Positions 33,709 through 43,411 of a stretch of 64,000 nt of DNA are shown here, piece after piece (position 1 is the first letter of the stretch; each line of letters starts with the position of its first letter). Where the stretch lies: positions 248,001 to 312,000 of the forward strand of contig CP082962.1 in the NCBI GenBank assembly GCA_021730285.1, read 5' to 3'. Below the pieces are notes generated by a model, which saw only the letters and a list, made by a program, of their open reading frames with translations, did not search any database and was not told where the DNA came from. The stretch is from Desulfovibrio sp. JY (GTDB taxonomy: Bacteria; Desulfobacterota; Desulfovibrionia; Desulfovibrionales; Desulfovibrionaceae). The position numbers were made by a program, and so were the translations under genes.

Positions 33709-35295
33709 TTACTGTATTTCCCTGGGCCTGGCCACGGCGGCCACGGGCACGGCGTGCCCGAAATCGCCGTCCAGGGTGCCCGGCGTGGCCAGCGTCCGGG
33801 CCTGCGCCGCGCCGGCGTCGGATTTGGCATCCCGGTTGATGCCCAGGAAAAATTCCAGGTCGTCGGGCTCGTGGGCCGAATCCGTGGGCAGGGAAATGGC
33901 TTTCTTATCCAGCGGCTTGACCAAGTGGGCGGTGATGAGGATCACGAGCTCGCTCTGGTCCTTCTGGTACTGGGAGCTTTTGAAAAGCGCGCCGAGCACC
34001 GGAATGTCGCCGAGCACCGGATACTTGTCCATGGAATTGCGGGACTGCTCGTTGAGCATGCCGGCGATGGCGAAGGTCTGGCCGTTTTTCAGTTCGATGG
34101 TGGTCGAGGTCTGCCGGGTGTTGATGGCCGGGATGGTGGACCCGAGCAGGGTGATGGCGCGGGTGTAGTCGAGATTGGAGACCTCGGGGTTGACCTTGAG
34201 GTTGATGCGGTCCCCGGCCACGATGGTCGGCGTAAAATTGAGCTGCACGCCGAACTTCTTCCATTCGATGGTGGTGGTGCCGAGCCCCGAGGATACGGGC
34301 ACGGGAATCTGGCCGCCGGCCAGGAAATCTGCGGTCTGGCCGTTTAAGCAGACCAGATTCGGCTCGGCCAGGATCTTGACCAGTCCGTTTTGCTTGAGCA
34401 TGTCGACGACGGCGGTCATGGCCGTGTTGCCGGCGCCGCCGAAGTTGGTGTTCCAGCGGGCCACGGCCGTGCCCTGGTTCATGCTCATGGTCGCCTTGCT
34501 GGAGGGCTGGTTGAACTCCCGGTAGGCCAGCTGAATGGGCGACGAATCGAAGCTTGCCGAGCTGTCCGCGGATTTGGCCGTCATGGTGATGTATTGGTAC
34601 GCGTTTTGGGGGTAGTAGGTGTCGAACATGCCCGAGGCCACGGACGAAAGGCTGCCGACGAGGGTATAGGCGAAGTTGCCGTCGCCGACGGCGCTCAGGT
34701 TGATGCCCATGCGGTTGACCAGGGACTTGGACATCTCGGCCACGCGCACCTCGAGCATGACCTGCTGCACGCCGCCGACGGAAAGCAGGTTGAGGACTTT
34801 TTTGGGCGCGTAGACCTCGGCCAGGGTCAGGGCCTTTTTCATGTTGCCGCTGTCGCGCACGGTGCCGGAAAGCGCGATGGAATCCTGGCTGGCCATGACC
34901 TCGATGCCGGTTTCCCCGGGCATCACGTCGTGGAGCATCTTTTTGAGCCGGGAAATGTCCGGGGCGACGTCCAGGTCGTAGACGGCGCGGACCTTGTCGC
35001 CCTTGTCCCAAAGGGTCAGGTTGGTGATCCCCGGAGCCCGGCCGGTAACGTAAATCTGCCGTGGGGAAAGCAGCACGAAATCGGCGATCTCGGGCTGGGC
35101 CACGGACACCCGCGACACGTCCGCGTCGCTTTGCAGGATGACGGACTTGCCGATGGTCAGCGACAGCTTGGGCGCGGTGCGCACGGCCACGGCCCCGATC
35201 CGACCCGGCGCGGCGTAGGACATCGTGGCCAGGCCGCACACAAGCAGCCAGATGAGCAACCGGGCGCCCGGTTTCGTGAACTTACGGCCGCGCAT
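33709..35295 (-). CDS. rcpA: Tad pilus secretin RcpA/CpaC
   Basis: This 528-residue protein has a signal peptide ending at SYA-A (residue about 28). The N-terminal domain LTIGKSVILQSDADVSRVSV is typical of CpaC. A BON-like domain (about 105-160) and a secretin homology domain follow, including VEVRVAEMSK, LAEPNLVCLNGQTADFLAGG, and the closing VPVLGDIPVLGALFKS and ELVILITAHLVKP. It forms the outer-membrane ring through which the Flp pilus passes. Its start overlaps the end of cpaB by 14 bp. Confidence 0.93.
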   Translation of the reverse strand: MRGRKFTKPGARLLIWLLVCGLATMSYAAPGRIGAVAVRTAPKLSLTIGKSVILQSDADVSRVSVAQPEIADFVLLSPRQIYVTGRAPGITNLTLWDKGDKVRAVYDLDVAPDISRLKKMLHDVMPGETGIEVMASQDSIALSGTVRDSGNMKKALTLAEVYAPKKVLNLLSVGGVQQVMLEVRVAEMSKSLVNRMGINLSAVGDGNFAYTLVGSLSSVASGMFDTYYPQNAYQYITMTAKSADSSASFDSSPIQLAYREFNQPSSKATMSMNQGTAVARWNTNFGGAGNTAMTAVVDMLKQNGLVKILAEPNLVCLNGQTADFLAGGQIPVPVSSGLGTTTIEWKKFGVQLNFTPTIVAGDRINLKVNPEVSNLDYTRAITLLGSTIPAINTRQTSTTIELKNGQTFAIAGMLNEQSRNSMDKYPVLGDIPVLGALFKSSQYQKDQSELVILITAHLVKPLDKKAISLPTDSAHEPDDLEFFLGINRDAKSDAGAAQARTLATPGTLDGDFGHAVPVAAVARPREIQ

Positions 35296-36196
35296 GGCTT
35301 TTCTCCTCAGGCTTCGCCTGGTTTACGCCGTCGAGGGTGATGCGCTCGCGCTCGGTGCCCCGGATGATTTCCACGCTGTAGCCGCCCTCCTCGGGCTCGC
35401 CTTCGGCGGGAGCGCCTTCCAGGGGCGAGGTCGGGGGGCCGGCCGGCGCGGCGGCAAAGGCTTCCAGGCTTCCGGCCACGTCCGCGCCCGGGGTCGTGAC
35501 CACGTCGTCGTCGCCGGGCTTGCGCAGCGCCATGTGCATGCTGCCGAGATCGGCCGCCAGGGCCAGCCGCTCGGCCTCCTCGGGCGTGACCATGAGCGTG
35601 AAGGAATCCGTGCTGGCCAGCTCTTCCCGGCCGTCCTTGCCGATACGGGGCTCGAGCTCGGTGCCGGTGGCCAGGACCGGGATGTTCTCCAGGATGACCT
35701 TGGAAATCTTTTCCTCGAGCTTGCCCGGCCGGGCGTAGGTGACCACGACGTCCACCCGGCTGCCCGGGGTGATGAGCCCGCCCGAGCCCATGACCTTGGT
35801 GCCCTTGACGGTGAGCGCCCGCTTGCCGGGCGAGACCGCCGCGTCCAGGCCGCCGCTCGTGGCGCCCTTGGCCAACAGCTTGTCCGGAGTGATGGGGTCG
35901 TCCTTGGAGATATCCCGGGCCGCGACCCGGCCCACGGCCTCGGCGACGCCACGAAGCGCCCCGCCCGGAGCGGCTTCGACCTCGTAGGGCTTGAGCCGTA
36001 GCATGGCCGCGTCCAGGCGCGCTCCCTTGGGGATGGCCACGGCCGCCACCAGCACGTCGACCTTTTTCGCCTCGACCCTGGTCCGCTGGCCCTGCCCCGG
36101 GCCGCGTACCGACCCCAGCCAACGGATGGTCAGCACGCCGGCCACCAGGGCCAAAATCACGGCCAGGATCATGTGGGGGATCGCCTTGGACTTCAT
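35282..36196 (-). CDS. cpaB: Flp pilus assembly protein CpaB/RcpC
   Basis: The ATG at 36196 follows GCGGAGGAACGG and gives 304 residues. After an N-terminal membrane helix (MILAVILALVAGVLTI) comes a SAF domain (VLVAAVAIPKGARLDAAMLRLKPY, with VAARDISKDDPIT) and the RcpC/CpaB domain (ALTVKGTKVMGSGGLITPGSRVDV, ILENIPVLATG, TLMVTPEEAERLALA). It is a periplasmic partner of the secretin that may contact peptidoglycan. It is the first gene of the long minus tad operon. Confidence 0.92.
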   Translation of the reverse strand: MKSKAIPHMILAVILALVAGVLTIRWLGSVRGPGQGQRTRVEAKKVDVLVAAVAIPKGARLDAAMLRLKPYEVEAAPGGALRGVAEAVGRVAARDISKDDPITPDKLLAKGATSGGLDAAVSPGKRALTVKGTKVMGSGGLITPGSRVDVVVTYARPGKLEEKISKVILENIPVLATGTELEPRIGKDGREELASTDSFTLMVTPEEAERLALAADLGSMHMALRKPGDDDVVTTPGADVAGSLEAFAAAPAGPPTSPLEGAPAEGEPEEGGYSVEIIRGTERERITLDGVNQAKPEEKSHARP

Positions 36197-36546
36197 CCGT
36201 TCCTCCGCCCTGGGCCGCGCCTTGCCCCGCGCGTCGCCCGGCACCTGGAACACAGCGTTGTTTTACTTTATTAAACGGTGGCACAGGCCACCCGCGTCTG
36301 TTTCTCCCGAAGCGCGCCGGGGCCCGGCCCGCTCCCGGCCTTTGCCCACAACGCCTTGCGCCGGATTTCCGGCGGGGCAACCCGGTTTCGAGCGGGCGGC
36401 CCGGCCGGGCCGGGAGCGATCGGCAATGCCTGTGCAGCAAGAAGCCTGCCACCCGACCCCCTGTTTCGCGCCGGGCCGAAACGATTGCCCCGAAGCGGCC
36501 ATGAGGGTAGCCTGCCAGCCATGCCTCGCGCCAAGGAGCCTCGCCC
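36197..36546. other. Divergent gap, tad operon and addA promoters
   Basis: This 350-bp gap separates cpaB (-) and the AddA-like gene (+). An AT-rich island at 36258-36276 stands out in the GC-rich background and contains a loose inverted repeat (GTTTTA..TTAAAC). It is the likely promoter region of the tad operon. No convincing -35/-10 or -24/-12 pair was found and no gene is seen. Confidence 0.35.
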
Positions 36547-39500
36547 ATGCTGATCCAGGTCAAGGCCTCGGCCGGTTCCGGCAAGACCCACGCCTTAACC
36601 GAGCGCTTCATCTCCCTTGCCCTGCGCACGGCCCGAAACCTGCCCCGCAGCTGCGCCGGCAGCCTCGAGGCCGGCTACGCCCTGCCCGAGATCCTGGCCG
36701 TGACCTTCACCAACAAGGCCGCGGCCGAGATGCGCGAGCGGGTCTTCACGCGCTTAAAAAAGATCGCCCTGGGCCTCGGCGGCGCGGACGCCGACTCCCG
36801 GGGCAAGGCCCGCGACGAGCTGGAAGAGCTGCTCGTCCACGCCGAGCGCCTCAATATCCGCACCATCGACAGCCTGCTGTTCCTTTTGGCCCGCATCTTC
36901 GCCCTGGACCTCGGGTTGCGCCCGGATTTCGAGCCGGCCTTCAACGATGCGGAACTGCTGTCCGACGTCTACGACCGCCTGGCCGCCCGGTTGCCCGAGG
37001 ACCCTGGACTGGGCCGGCTTTTCGGCGACGCGGCGGCGGCCCTGCTCCAGGGGACGTCCGGCTTTTTGCCCATGGCCCCCTTTCGGGAGCGGATCCTGGC
37101 CGTCACCCAGAAGCTTTTGACAGAGCCGCTGGCCCATCCGGCCGAACCCGAGGCCCTGCGCCTGGGCCTCGAGCGGCGCATCGGCCGGCTGGCCAACGCG
37201 GCCGGGGCCATCTTCGCCGCCCTGGACGCGGCGTCGCTCAAGGCCAATTCCAATTTCCTGGCCTTTCTGCGCAAATGCCGCGAAGCCGCCCAGGCCGACG
37301 CCCCGCCCCAGTCCGCCTACGCCGGCAAGGCGACGCTTACCGACTGCATGCTCAAGGCCAGTCGCGACGCGGTCACGCCCGAGCTCGAACGCCTCTACGC
37401 CGAGCTTAAGGAGGCCCACGGCGCCTGCGAGCGCGAGCTGCCGGCGCTGCGCGCGGCCATGGGCCTGGCGCCCTTTGTCGCCCTGGCCGGGGCCCTGGCC
37501 GAAGACTACCCCACCTACCTGACCCAGATGCGCAAACTCCCCCACTCCCAGTGGTCGCGCCTGGTGGCCGGCCGGCTCGGCGGCGACATGGGCGTGCCCG
37601 ACGCCTGGTGCCGGCTGGGGGCGGGGCTGGCCCACATCCTCATCGACGAATTCCAGGACACGGCCCGCGACCAGTGGGAGGTGCTGCGGCTTCTGGCCCT
37701 GGAATGCCTGGCGCGCGGAGGGAGCCTCTATCTCGTCGGCGACGTCAAGCAGGCCATCTACGGCTGGCGCGGCGGCGAGGCGGCCCTTTTCGACGAGGCC
37801 CCGGCCGATCCCGAGCTTTCCGGGGTGGTCGACGGCGTCACGCGCCAGACGCTGCCCGTCAACTGGCGTAGCGCCCCGGTGGTGGTCGACGCCAACAACC
37901 GCTTTTTCGCCCCCCTGGCCGATCCGGATACGGCGGACCGCGTGGCCGCAGCCCTGCTCGGCCCGAACCTCGCCTCCGCCGCGCCCAAGCTTGCGGCCGC
38001 GCTTGGCCGGGCCTTCACCGACGCCCGCCAGAGCCTGCCCGACGACTACCATGGCCCGGACGGGCACGTGCGCATAACGGCCCTGGCCGGCGCCTCGGCC
38101 GGCGAATACGAGGACGAGGCCCGCAAGGCGCTCGTCCGGCTGCTGACGGACGAACTCATCCCCCGCCACGGCCCGGGCGGCGTGGCCGTCCTGACGCGGT
38201 CCAATCCCCAGGCCGGCCGGGTGGCGGACTGGCTGATCCGGGCCGGCATCCCTGTGGTGACCGAAAACAGCCTGCTTCTGGCCGAGCATCCGCTGATTCG
38301 CCAGCTGGCCGCCATGCTGGCCTTTCTGGATTTTCCGCCGGACAGCCTGTCCTTTTTCGCCTTCGTTTCCGGACGCGAACTTTTCGGCGACATCGCCGGC
38401 ATCGGCCGCGACGAACTGGCCGACTGGCTGACGGGACTCCCCCACCGGGGCTCGCTGTCCCTGGCCTTTCGCGCCCGCTGGCCCGACGTCTGGGACCGGC
38501 TGATCCGGCCCTACCAGCGCCAGACCGGACTGGCCGCGCCCTATGACCTGTTGCGCGAGATCGTGGCCGGTTACCGGCTGCTTGAGCGCCGCCCCGGCGA
38601 CGAGGCCTTCATCCGCCGTTTCCTGGAAATCGCCCATCTGGCCGAGAACAAGGGCTACGGCTCCATCGCCGCCTTTCTCGACTTCTGGCGCGAACTCGGC
38701 TCGGACGAGAAGGTGCCCCAGCCGGAAAACATCGACGCCGTGCGGGTCATGACCATCCACAAGGCCAAGGGGCTCCAGTTTCCGGCCGTGGTCGTGCCGT
38801 TTCACCACTTCACGGGCAAGGCCGGCCAGGCGGACCTGGTGGTCGGCCACGTGGAGGAAGGCGAGGTGCTGGCCCCGGACATGCCCGGCCTCGGCCCGGA
38901 CCATGCCCTGCGCCGGGCCCGCGAACTGGCCGAGCAACTGCACCTCCTCTACGTGGCCTGGACCCGGCCGCAGGTGGAACTGCACGCCTTCGTGCCCGGC
39001 TTCGGCAAGCTGCGCGACGAGGCGCGCTATCCCCTGCCCAAGGCGCTGACCATCCTTTTCGCCGCCTTCGGCCAGGATCCGGCCGCCGGCGAGCCCATCC
39101 GCCTGGGGAGCCTGCCCGACGCGCCGCCGACCGCCGCCCGCGCCTGCCCGGCCCTCGAAGCCGAAACGCCGGCCGATACGGAAACGACCGGGGACGGACA
39201 GGCCGTCGCGGCCGACAAGGAGGCCATCGCCGTGGACGCGCCCATGGCCTGGCTGCCGCGCCTCAAGGTCTACCGCAACGTGGCCCGCGATATCCGCGAC
39301 AGCCTGCGCTTTTCCGAAAAGCGGCGCGGCGAGCTGGCCCACCTGGCCGCCGAAACCTTCGCCCGCCTGGGGCACGACCCGGCCGATCCGCAGCCCGCCG
39401 CCAGACGCGCCGCCGCCATGGCCCTCGGTGGGCAGCGCCTGGACGCGGGCCTTCGCGCCCGGCTGACCGGGGAATTCACGGACATGCTGGTGTGGCTGGC

Positions 39501-39783
39501 CGAGCTGCCCGACTGCCGGGACGCCCTGGCCGACGGCATCCTGGAGCGCGAACTCCTGGACGATGCCGGCGCGCGCCACCGGCCGGACCTGCTCTTCGCC
39601 GGACCGGAACACACCCTGGTGCTCGACTTCAAGACCGGCCATGAAGACCCCGAACACGTGACCCAGGTCTCCCGCTACCTGCGTTTGGCTCGCGCCCTGC
39701 CCGGCCGGGCCGGACTGCCGGCCAGGGGGCTGCTCGTCTATCTCGACAAGCGGGTCTGCCGGCCCGTGGAGGCCGCTTCGTGA
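36547..39783 (+). CDS. addA: AddA-type UvrD helicase with PD-(D/E)XK nuclease
   Basis: This 1078-residue protein is a superfamily 1A helicase. Walker A is KASAGSGKTHAL (residues 6-17), motif Ia LAVTFTNKAAAEMRERV, motif II LIDEFQDTARDQWEV, motif III/IV GDVKQAIYGWRG, motif V VMTIHKAKGLQFPAVVVP and motif VI LLYVAWTRP. The C-terminus has a RecB-type nuclease motif (RPDLLFAGPEHTLVLDFKTG, about 1020-1040, then QVSRYLRLA). With the next gene it makes an AddAB helicase-nuclease that processes double-strand breaks for RecA loading. The ATG at 36547 is preceded by AAGGAGCCTCGCCC. The next gene overlaps its stop by four bases. Confidence 0.9.
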   Translation: MLIQVKASAGSGKTHALTERFISLALRTARNLPRSCAGSLEAGYALPEILAVTFTNKAAAEMRERVFTRLKKIALGLGGADADSRGKARDELEELLVHAERLNIRTIDSLLFLLARIFALDLGLRPDFEPAFNDAELLSDVYDRLAARLPEDPGLGRLFGDAAAALLQGTSGFLPMAPFRERILAVTQKLLTEPLAHPAEPEALRLGLERRIGRLANAAGAIFAALDAASLKANSNFLAFLRKCREAAQADAPPQSAYAGKATLTDCMLKASRDAVTPELERLYAELKEAHGACERELPALRAAMGLAPFVALAGALAEDYPTYLTQMRKLPHSQWSRLVAGRLGGDMGVPDAWCRLGAGLAHILIDEFQDTARDQWEVLRLLALECLARGGSLYLVGDVKQAIYGWRGGEAALFDEAPADPELSGVVDGVTRQTLPVNWRSAPVVVDANNRFFAPLADPDTADRVAAALLGPNLASAAPKLAAALGRAFTDARQSLPDDYHGPDGHVRITALAGASAGEYEDEARKALVRLLTDELIPRHGPGGVAVLTRSNPQAGRVADWLIRAGIPVVTENSLLLAEHPLIRQLAAMLAFLDFPPDSLSFFAFVSGRELFGDIAGIGRDELADWLTGLPHRGSLSLAFRARWPDVWDRLIRPYQRQTGLAAPYDLLREIVAGYRLLERRPGDEAFIRRFLEIAHLAENKGYGSIAAFLDFWRELGSDEKVPQPENIDAVRVMTIHKAKGLQFPAVVVPFHHFTGKAGQADLVVGHVEEGEVLAPDMPGLGPDHALRRARELAEQLHLLYVAWTRPQVELHAFVPGFGKLRDEARYPLPKALTILFAAFGQDPAAGEPIRLGSLPDAPPTAARACPALEAETPADTETTGDGQAVAADKEAIAVDAPMAWLPRLKVYRNVARDIRDSLRFSEKRRGELAHLAAETFARLGHDPADPQPAARRAAAMALGGQRLDAGLRARLTGEFTDMLVWLAELPDCRDALADGILERELLDDAGARHRPDLLFAGPEHTLVLDFKTGHEDPEHVTQVSRYLRLARALPGRAGLPARGLLVYLDKRVCRPVEAAS

Positions 39784-42700
39784 AACCCGTCGGCGTCATT
39801 CCCTGGACCGAGGAATTCTTCGGGGCCGTGGCCGAGCGGCTGGTGGCCGCAACCGGCGGCGATTTCCGCGACACGCTGGCCATCTTTCCCCTGCGCCGGG
39901 CGACCAGGCATTTGTGCGACCGGCTGGCCGCCATGGCCGAGCTGCCGAAACCGCTGCTTTTGCCCGAAATCACCGCCGTCGGCGACTGGGCGGCCGAGGT
40001 CGGCGCGTCGTTTATGCCCGAGCCGCCGGTGACCCTCGACACCCTCGACCGGGTGGCGCTGCTTTACGACATCGTGCGCGAAATCGCCGCGGAAAACGCG
40101 GGCGAGGCCCAGCCCGGGGCGTTTCCCACGGACATGGCCCGCTTTTTCCCCTGGGGCCTGGAGCTGGCCGAACTGATGGAGGAACTTTTCCGCCACAACG
40201 TGCCCGGCCGGGACCTGGAATACCTGGAGGGGCAGGTGGTGCCCCCCGCCGCCGCGCTGCTTTCCCGCCTCGGCACCATCTACGCCCGGTACCGGGAAAA
40301 GATGCTCGAGGCGGGCCTGGCCACGCCAGGGCTCCTTTTGGCCCTGGCCGGGGAAAACGCCAAGGAGGCGGCGACGCGCCTTGCCGGCAAGCGGGTTTTC
40401 GCCTGCGGCTTCGCCGTGGCGTCCGGGGCGGAAAAGGCGCTTTTCACGGCGCTGTGGCGGCAGGGCAACCTGGAGATGCTCTGGCACGGCGACCCGGCCC
40501 TGGCCAATCCCGGGGCGCGGGTGCATTTCGCCTGCCTGGAGCAGAAACGCTGGCTCGGGACCCTAAACGCCCGGGCCGGCTGCATCACCGGCGGCAAGGC
40601 CCGCCGTGCGCGCCGCAAGGACGATCCCGACCGCCCCACCCTGGTGCTCGGCGCGGGCACGGCCAACCTGTCCTCCAAGAAGCTGCGCTTTTTCGAGGGC
40701 CACGACCTCCACGCCCAGCTCAAGGCCCTGGAAGGCTGTCTGGCCGAGGGACAGGCGGCCGACGCCCTGGACAGCACGGCCATCGTGCTGCCGGACACCG
40801 GCCTGCTCTCCCCGGTGCTCCACATCCTGCCGCGAAAAGACGTCAATATTTCCATGGGCTATCCCCTGGCCCGCTCGTCGCTGGCCAGGCTCCTGGAGAC
40901 CATCCTCACCCTGCAGGAAACGCGGCTGGACACCGGGCGCTACCACTGGCGCGAGCTTGTGGCGCTTATCCGCCATCCCTACCTCAAGATGCTGCACACA
41001 GGCGACGACGAACCCCTTCGGGCCGTGTTTCACGCCCTGGAAGCGGCCCTGCGCCAGGGCGGCGCCTTCGTCGATCCGCTGGCCCTGGAATTCGGCGACG
41101 AGGAGGCCCCGCCGCCAAAGGAAGCCCTGGCCCTGTGTCGGGAGGTTCTGGAGACGTGCCTGACCGCCTTCGAGGACGTGGACACGCCCCGGGCGCTCGG
41201 CAACGCCGTGGGCGGGTTGTGCGAACTGCTGCTCGACCCCGCGCGCAGCGGCGACGCCTGGGAACGGTTTCTCATCGACGCCGAGTGCCTTTTTCGCCTA
41301 GCCACGAACGTGGTCCCGGCCCTGACCGGCGGCCGGCTGGCCGACGCGGTCCTGCCCCGCGAAACGCTTTTTGCCCTGTTGCGACGGCTCCTGGCCGACG
41401 AGAGGGCCCCGTTCGAGGCCGAACCGCTCACCGGCTTGCAGGTGCTCGGCGTGCTGGAAACGCGCCTCCTCTCCTTTCGCCGGGTGTTCGTCCTCGACGC
41501 GGTGGAGGACAAGCTGCCCGGAGCCGCGCCCTACGAGCCCCTGCTTCCCGATCCCCTGCGACGGCTTTTGAAGCTCCCGGACAGCCGCGAACGCGATCTG
41601 GTCGCCGCCTACAACATCTACCGGCTTTTTTTCGGGGCCGAGGAGATCACGGTGTTCTACCGCACCGGGTCCTCCGGGGCCGGACTTTTCGAGGACAAGC
41701 CCGTGCGCAGCCGGTTCGTGGAGCAGCTTTTGTGGGAGGAGGAAAAACGGCTCGGCCGGGTGCTTCTGCCCGGTGAAGCGCCGGTGTCCCTGGTTTCGAT
41801 CCCCCTGTGCCCCATCCCGGAGGGCGACGCGGCCATGCCCAAATCCCCGGTCGTGGCCGAACGCCTGCGCGCCTACCTGGCCGAAAAACGCCTGTCCGCC
41901 ACCTTTCTCGACACCTACCTCACCTGTCCCTTGCGCTTTTTCTACCGCTACCTGACGCCGCTGGCCCCTTTGGCCGAGGTGGCCGAGGAAGGCGACCGGG
42001 CGGCCGTGGGGCAGGTGGTCCACGACACGCTGAAGGAATTCTTCACGCCCTATCTCGGGTGCGACATCGACGCGGCGGACATCGACGCCGCCGCCTTGGC
42101 CGATCTTTTCGAAACGCGCCTGCGCGCCGATCCCGCCTATGATGCCCTGCCCCCCGACGGCCGGCTGCTTTTGCTGCGGGCCGGGCGCACGCGCCTTGCC
42201 GCCATGGCCGCCGGTTTGCCGCGCACCATGCCTGTGGCCCTGGAAACCGAGCTTGCCGCCAGCATCGAGACGGCCGGGCGCAGCTTTCTGCTCGGCGGCC
42301 GGCTCGACCGGGTGGACCGCCGCGAGGACGGCATCGTGATTTTGGATTACAAGACCGGCGGTCTGCCGGCCCTGGGACAATCGCTCTGGGACGACGAGGC
42401 GCTGTGGGGCCGGTTGTCCCGGTTCACCGCCCCGGACGACGACCCGGAACTGCTCGAGACCGTGGCCAGACGCGTGGGCAGCCTGCAACTGCCGCTCTAC
42501 TGCTGGCTGTACGCGGCAGGCCAGGGCGAGACCCCGGCCGACGCCGCCTTTGTGGAGCTCAAGGAAACGGGCCGGGAAAAGCCCCTGTTCGGCCCGCGCC
42601 GCGACCAGAGCGCCCGCGAGGAAGCCATCACCGGCCAGACGCCGGCGCTTTTGGCCTTCGCGCTGCGCCACCTGTCCATGGCCACGCGCTTTCCCCCGCG

Positions 42701-42788
42701 CCCGGACGCCCGGCGCTGCGCCTACTGCGATTTCCGTCCGGCCTGCGGGGCGCGCCCGGGCGGCGGCGCCGCCGCCTCGGACACGTAG
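39780..42788 (+). CDS. addB: AddB-type nuclease subunit
   Basis: A GTG start at 39780 overlaps the addA stop (GTGA) and follows GTGGAGGCC. The 1002-residue protein opens with FPLRRATRHLCDRL, as in the alphaproteobacterial-type AddB, and has no Walker A. An inactive helicase-like body precedes the C-terminal nuclease domain: LDTYLTCPLRFFYRYL with the first Cys, VGQVVHDTLKEFF, and the catalytic VILDYKTGG. The terminal CAYCDFRPACG completes the four-Cys iron-sulfur site. AddB cuts the 5' strand and helps recognise Chi-like sites. The pair is a complete double-strand-break resection complex. Confidence 0.88.
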   Translation: MKPVGVIPWTEEFFGAVAERLVAATGGDFRDTLAIFPLRRATRHLCDRLAAMAELPKPLLLPEITAVGDWAAEVGASFMPEPPVTLDTLDRVALLYDIVREIAAENAGEAQPGAFPTDMARFFPWGLELAELMEELFRHNVPGRDLEYLEGQVVPPAAALLSRLGTIYARYREKMLEAGLATPGLLLALAGENAKEAATRLAGKRVFACGFAVASGAEKALFTALWRQGNLEMLWHGDPALANPGARVHFACLEQKRWLGTLNARAGCITGGKARRARRKDDPDRPTLVLGAGTANLSSKKLRFFEGHDLHAQLKALEGCLAEGQAADALDSTAIVLPDTGLLSPVLHILPRKDVNISMGYPLARSSLARLLETILTLQETRLDTGRYHWRELVALIRHPYLKMLHTGDDEPLRAVFHALEAALRQGGAFVDPLALEFGDEEAPPPKEALALCREVLETCLTAFEDVDTPRALGNAVGGLCELLLDPARSGDAWERFLIDAECLFRLATNVVPALTGGRLADAVLPRETLFALLRRLLADERAPFEAEPLTGLQVLGVLETRLLSFRRVFVLDAVEDKLPGAAPYEPLLPDPLRRLLKLPDSRERDLVAAYNIYRLFFGAEEITVFYRTGSSGAGLFEDKPVRSRFVEQLLWEEEKRLGRVLLPGEAPVSLVSIPLCPIPEGDAAMPKSPVVAERLRAYLAEKRLSATFLDTYLTCPLRFFYRYLTPLAPLAEVAEEGDRAAVGQVVHDTLKEFFTPYLGCDIDAADIDAAALADLFETRLRADPAYDALPPDGRLLLLRAGRTRLAAMAAGLPRTMPVALETELAASIETAGRSFLLGGRLDRVDRREDGIVILDYKTGGLPALGQSLWDDEALWGRLSRFTAPDDDPELLETVARRVGSLQLPLYCWLYAAGQGETPADAAFVELKETGREKPLFGPRRDQSAREEAITGQTPALLAFALRHLSMATRFPPRPDARRCAYCDFRPACGARPGGGAAASDT

Positions 42789-42823
42789 GACGAGGGACGA
42801 CCGCGCCCCATCCCCCGGACGCG

Positions 42824-43327
42824 CTAGCGGTTCAGGGAATCCTCGGGTTCGGTATTTTTCTTCGGGCGCAGGGGCTCGTAGTAGATGGCCGATTTGGTGG
42901 CCTTGGTCGCATTGTTGTACTTGAGCTTCATCTTCATCTTCTTTTCCGGAAAATCCCAGGACATCACCAGCCAATCGCCGTCGGTTTCGGTTTCGGGCGT
43001 GCCGGCCAGTTTCGTCGTCACCTGCTTGATGATGTCGATGTTGTCGTGCTCGGTGCGCATGATGCGGTCGTACAGTTTGCCGTCGACCACACCGTAGACA
43101 ATCACAGGGGCCAGCCGCTCATGCACGCCCAGCCGGCAGGGGCCGGTGAAATTGTAGTACGCGACGCCGTCCTTCTCCATGAACTTCACGAAGTAGTCGT
43201 GATCGTTTACCTCCGCCAGCGGCTTACCGTAGGGCGGCTTGGCGCAGTCGAATTCCCCGGCCCAGGCGGTAGCGGCAGCGGCGACAAGACACAGCAGCAG
43301 ACACAGAAGCGACAGGCGGCGCGACAT
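42824..43327 (-). CDS. Exported protein of unknown function (167 aa)
   Basis: The ATG at 43327 follows CTTGGGAGGACACCTC, a better start than 43375. A signal peptide ends at AWA-G (residue about 23). The mature part has two cysteines (EFDCAKPPYG and TGPCRLGVH) that could pair, a segment VAYYNFTGPCRL and a WDFPEKKMKMKLKY strand. No family is recognised. It lies 84 bp downstream of xerC and may be transcribed with that operon. Confidence 0.75.
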   Translation of the reverse strand: MSRRLSLLCLLLCLVAAAATAWAGEFDCAKPPYGKPLAEVNDHDYFVKFMEKDGVAYYNFTGPCRLGVHERLAPVIVYGVVDGKLYDRIMRTEHDNIDIIKQVTTKLAGTPETETDGDWLVMSWDFPEKKMKMKLKYNNATKATKSAIYYEPLRPKKNTEPEDSLNR

Positions 43328-43411
43328 GAGGTGTCCTCCCAAGGGATTGTAAAGTGCCCGACCATAGAGAAACATCCGCCCCGCGGCAATATCCCGGTTA
43401 AAGACGGCGCT

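Noticed and set aside
36258-36276. AT-rich inverted repeat as a specific Fur or LacI site
   Set aside because: It is too loose and single to assign to a regulator.
36754-39657. 967-codon minus-strand frame within addA
   Set aside because: It is an antisense shadow; the plus strand has all helicase motifs in order.
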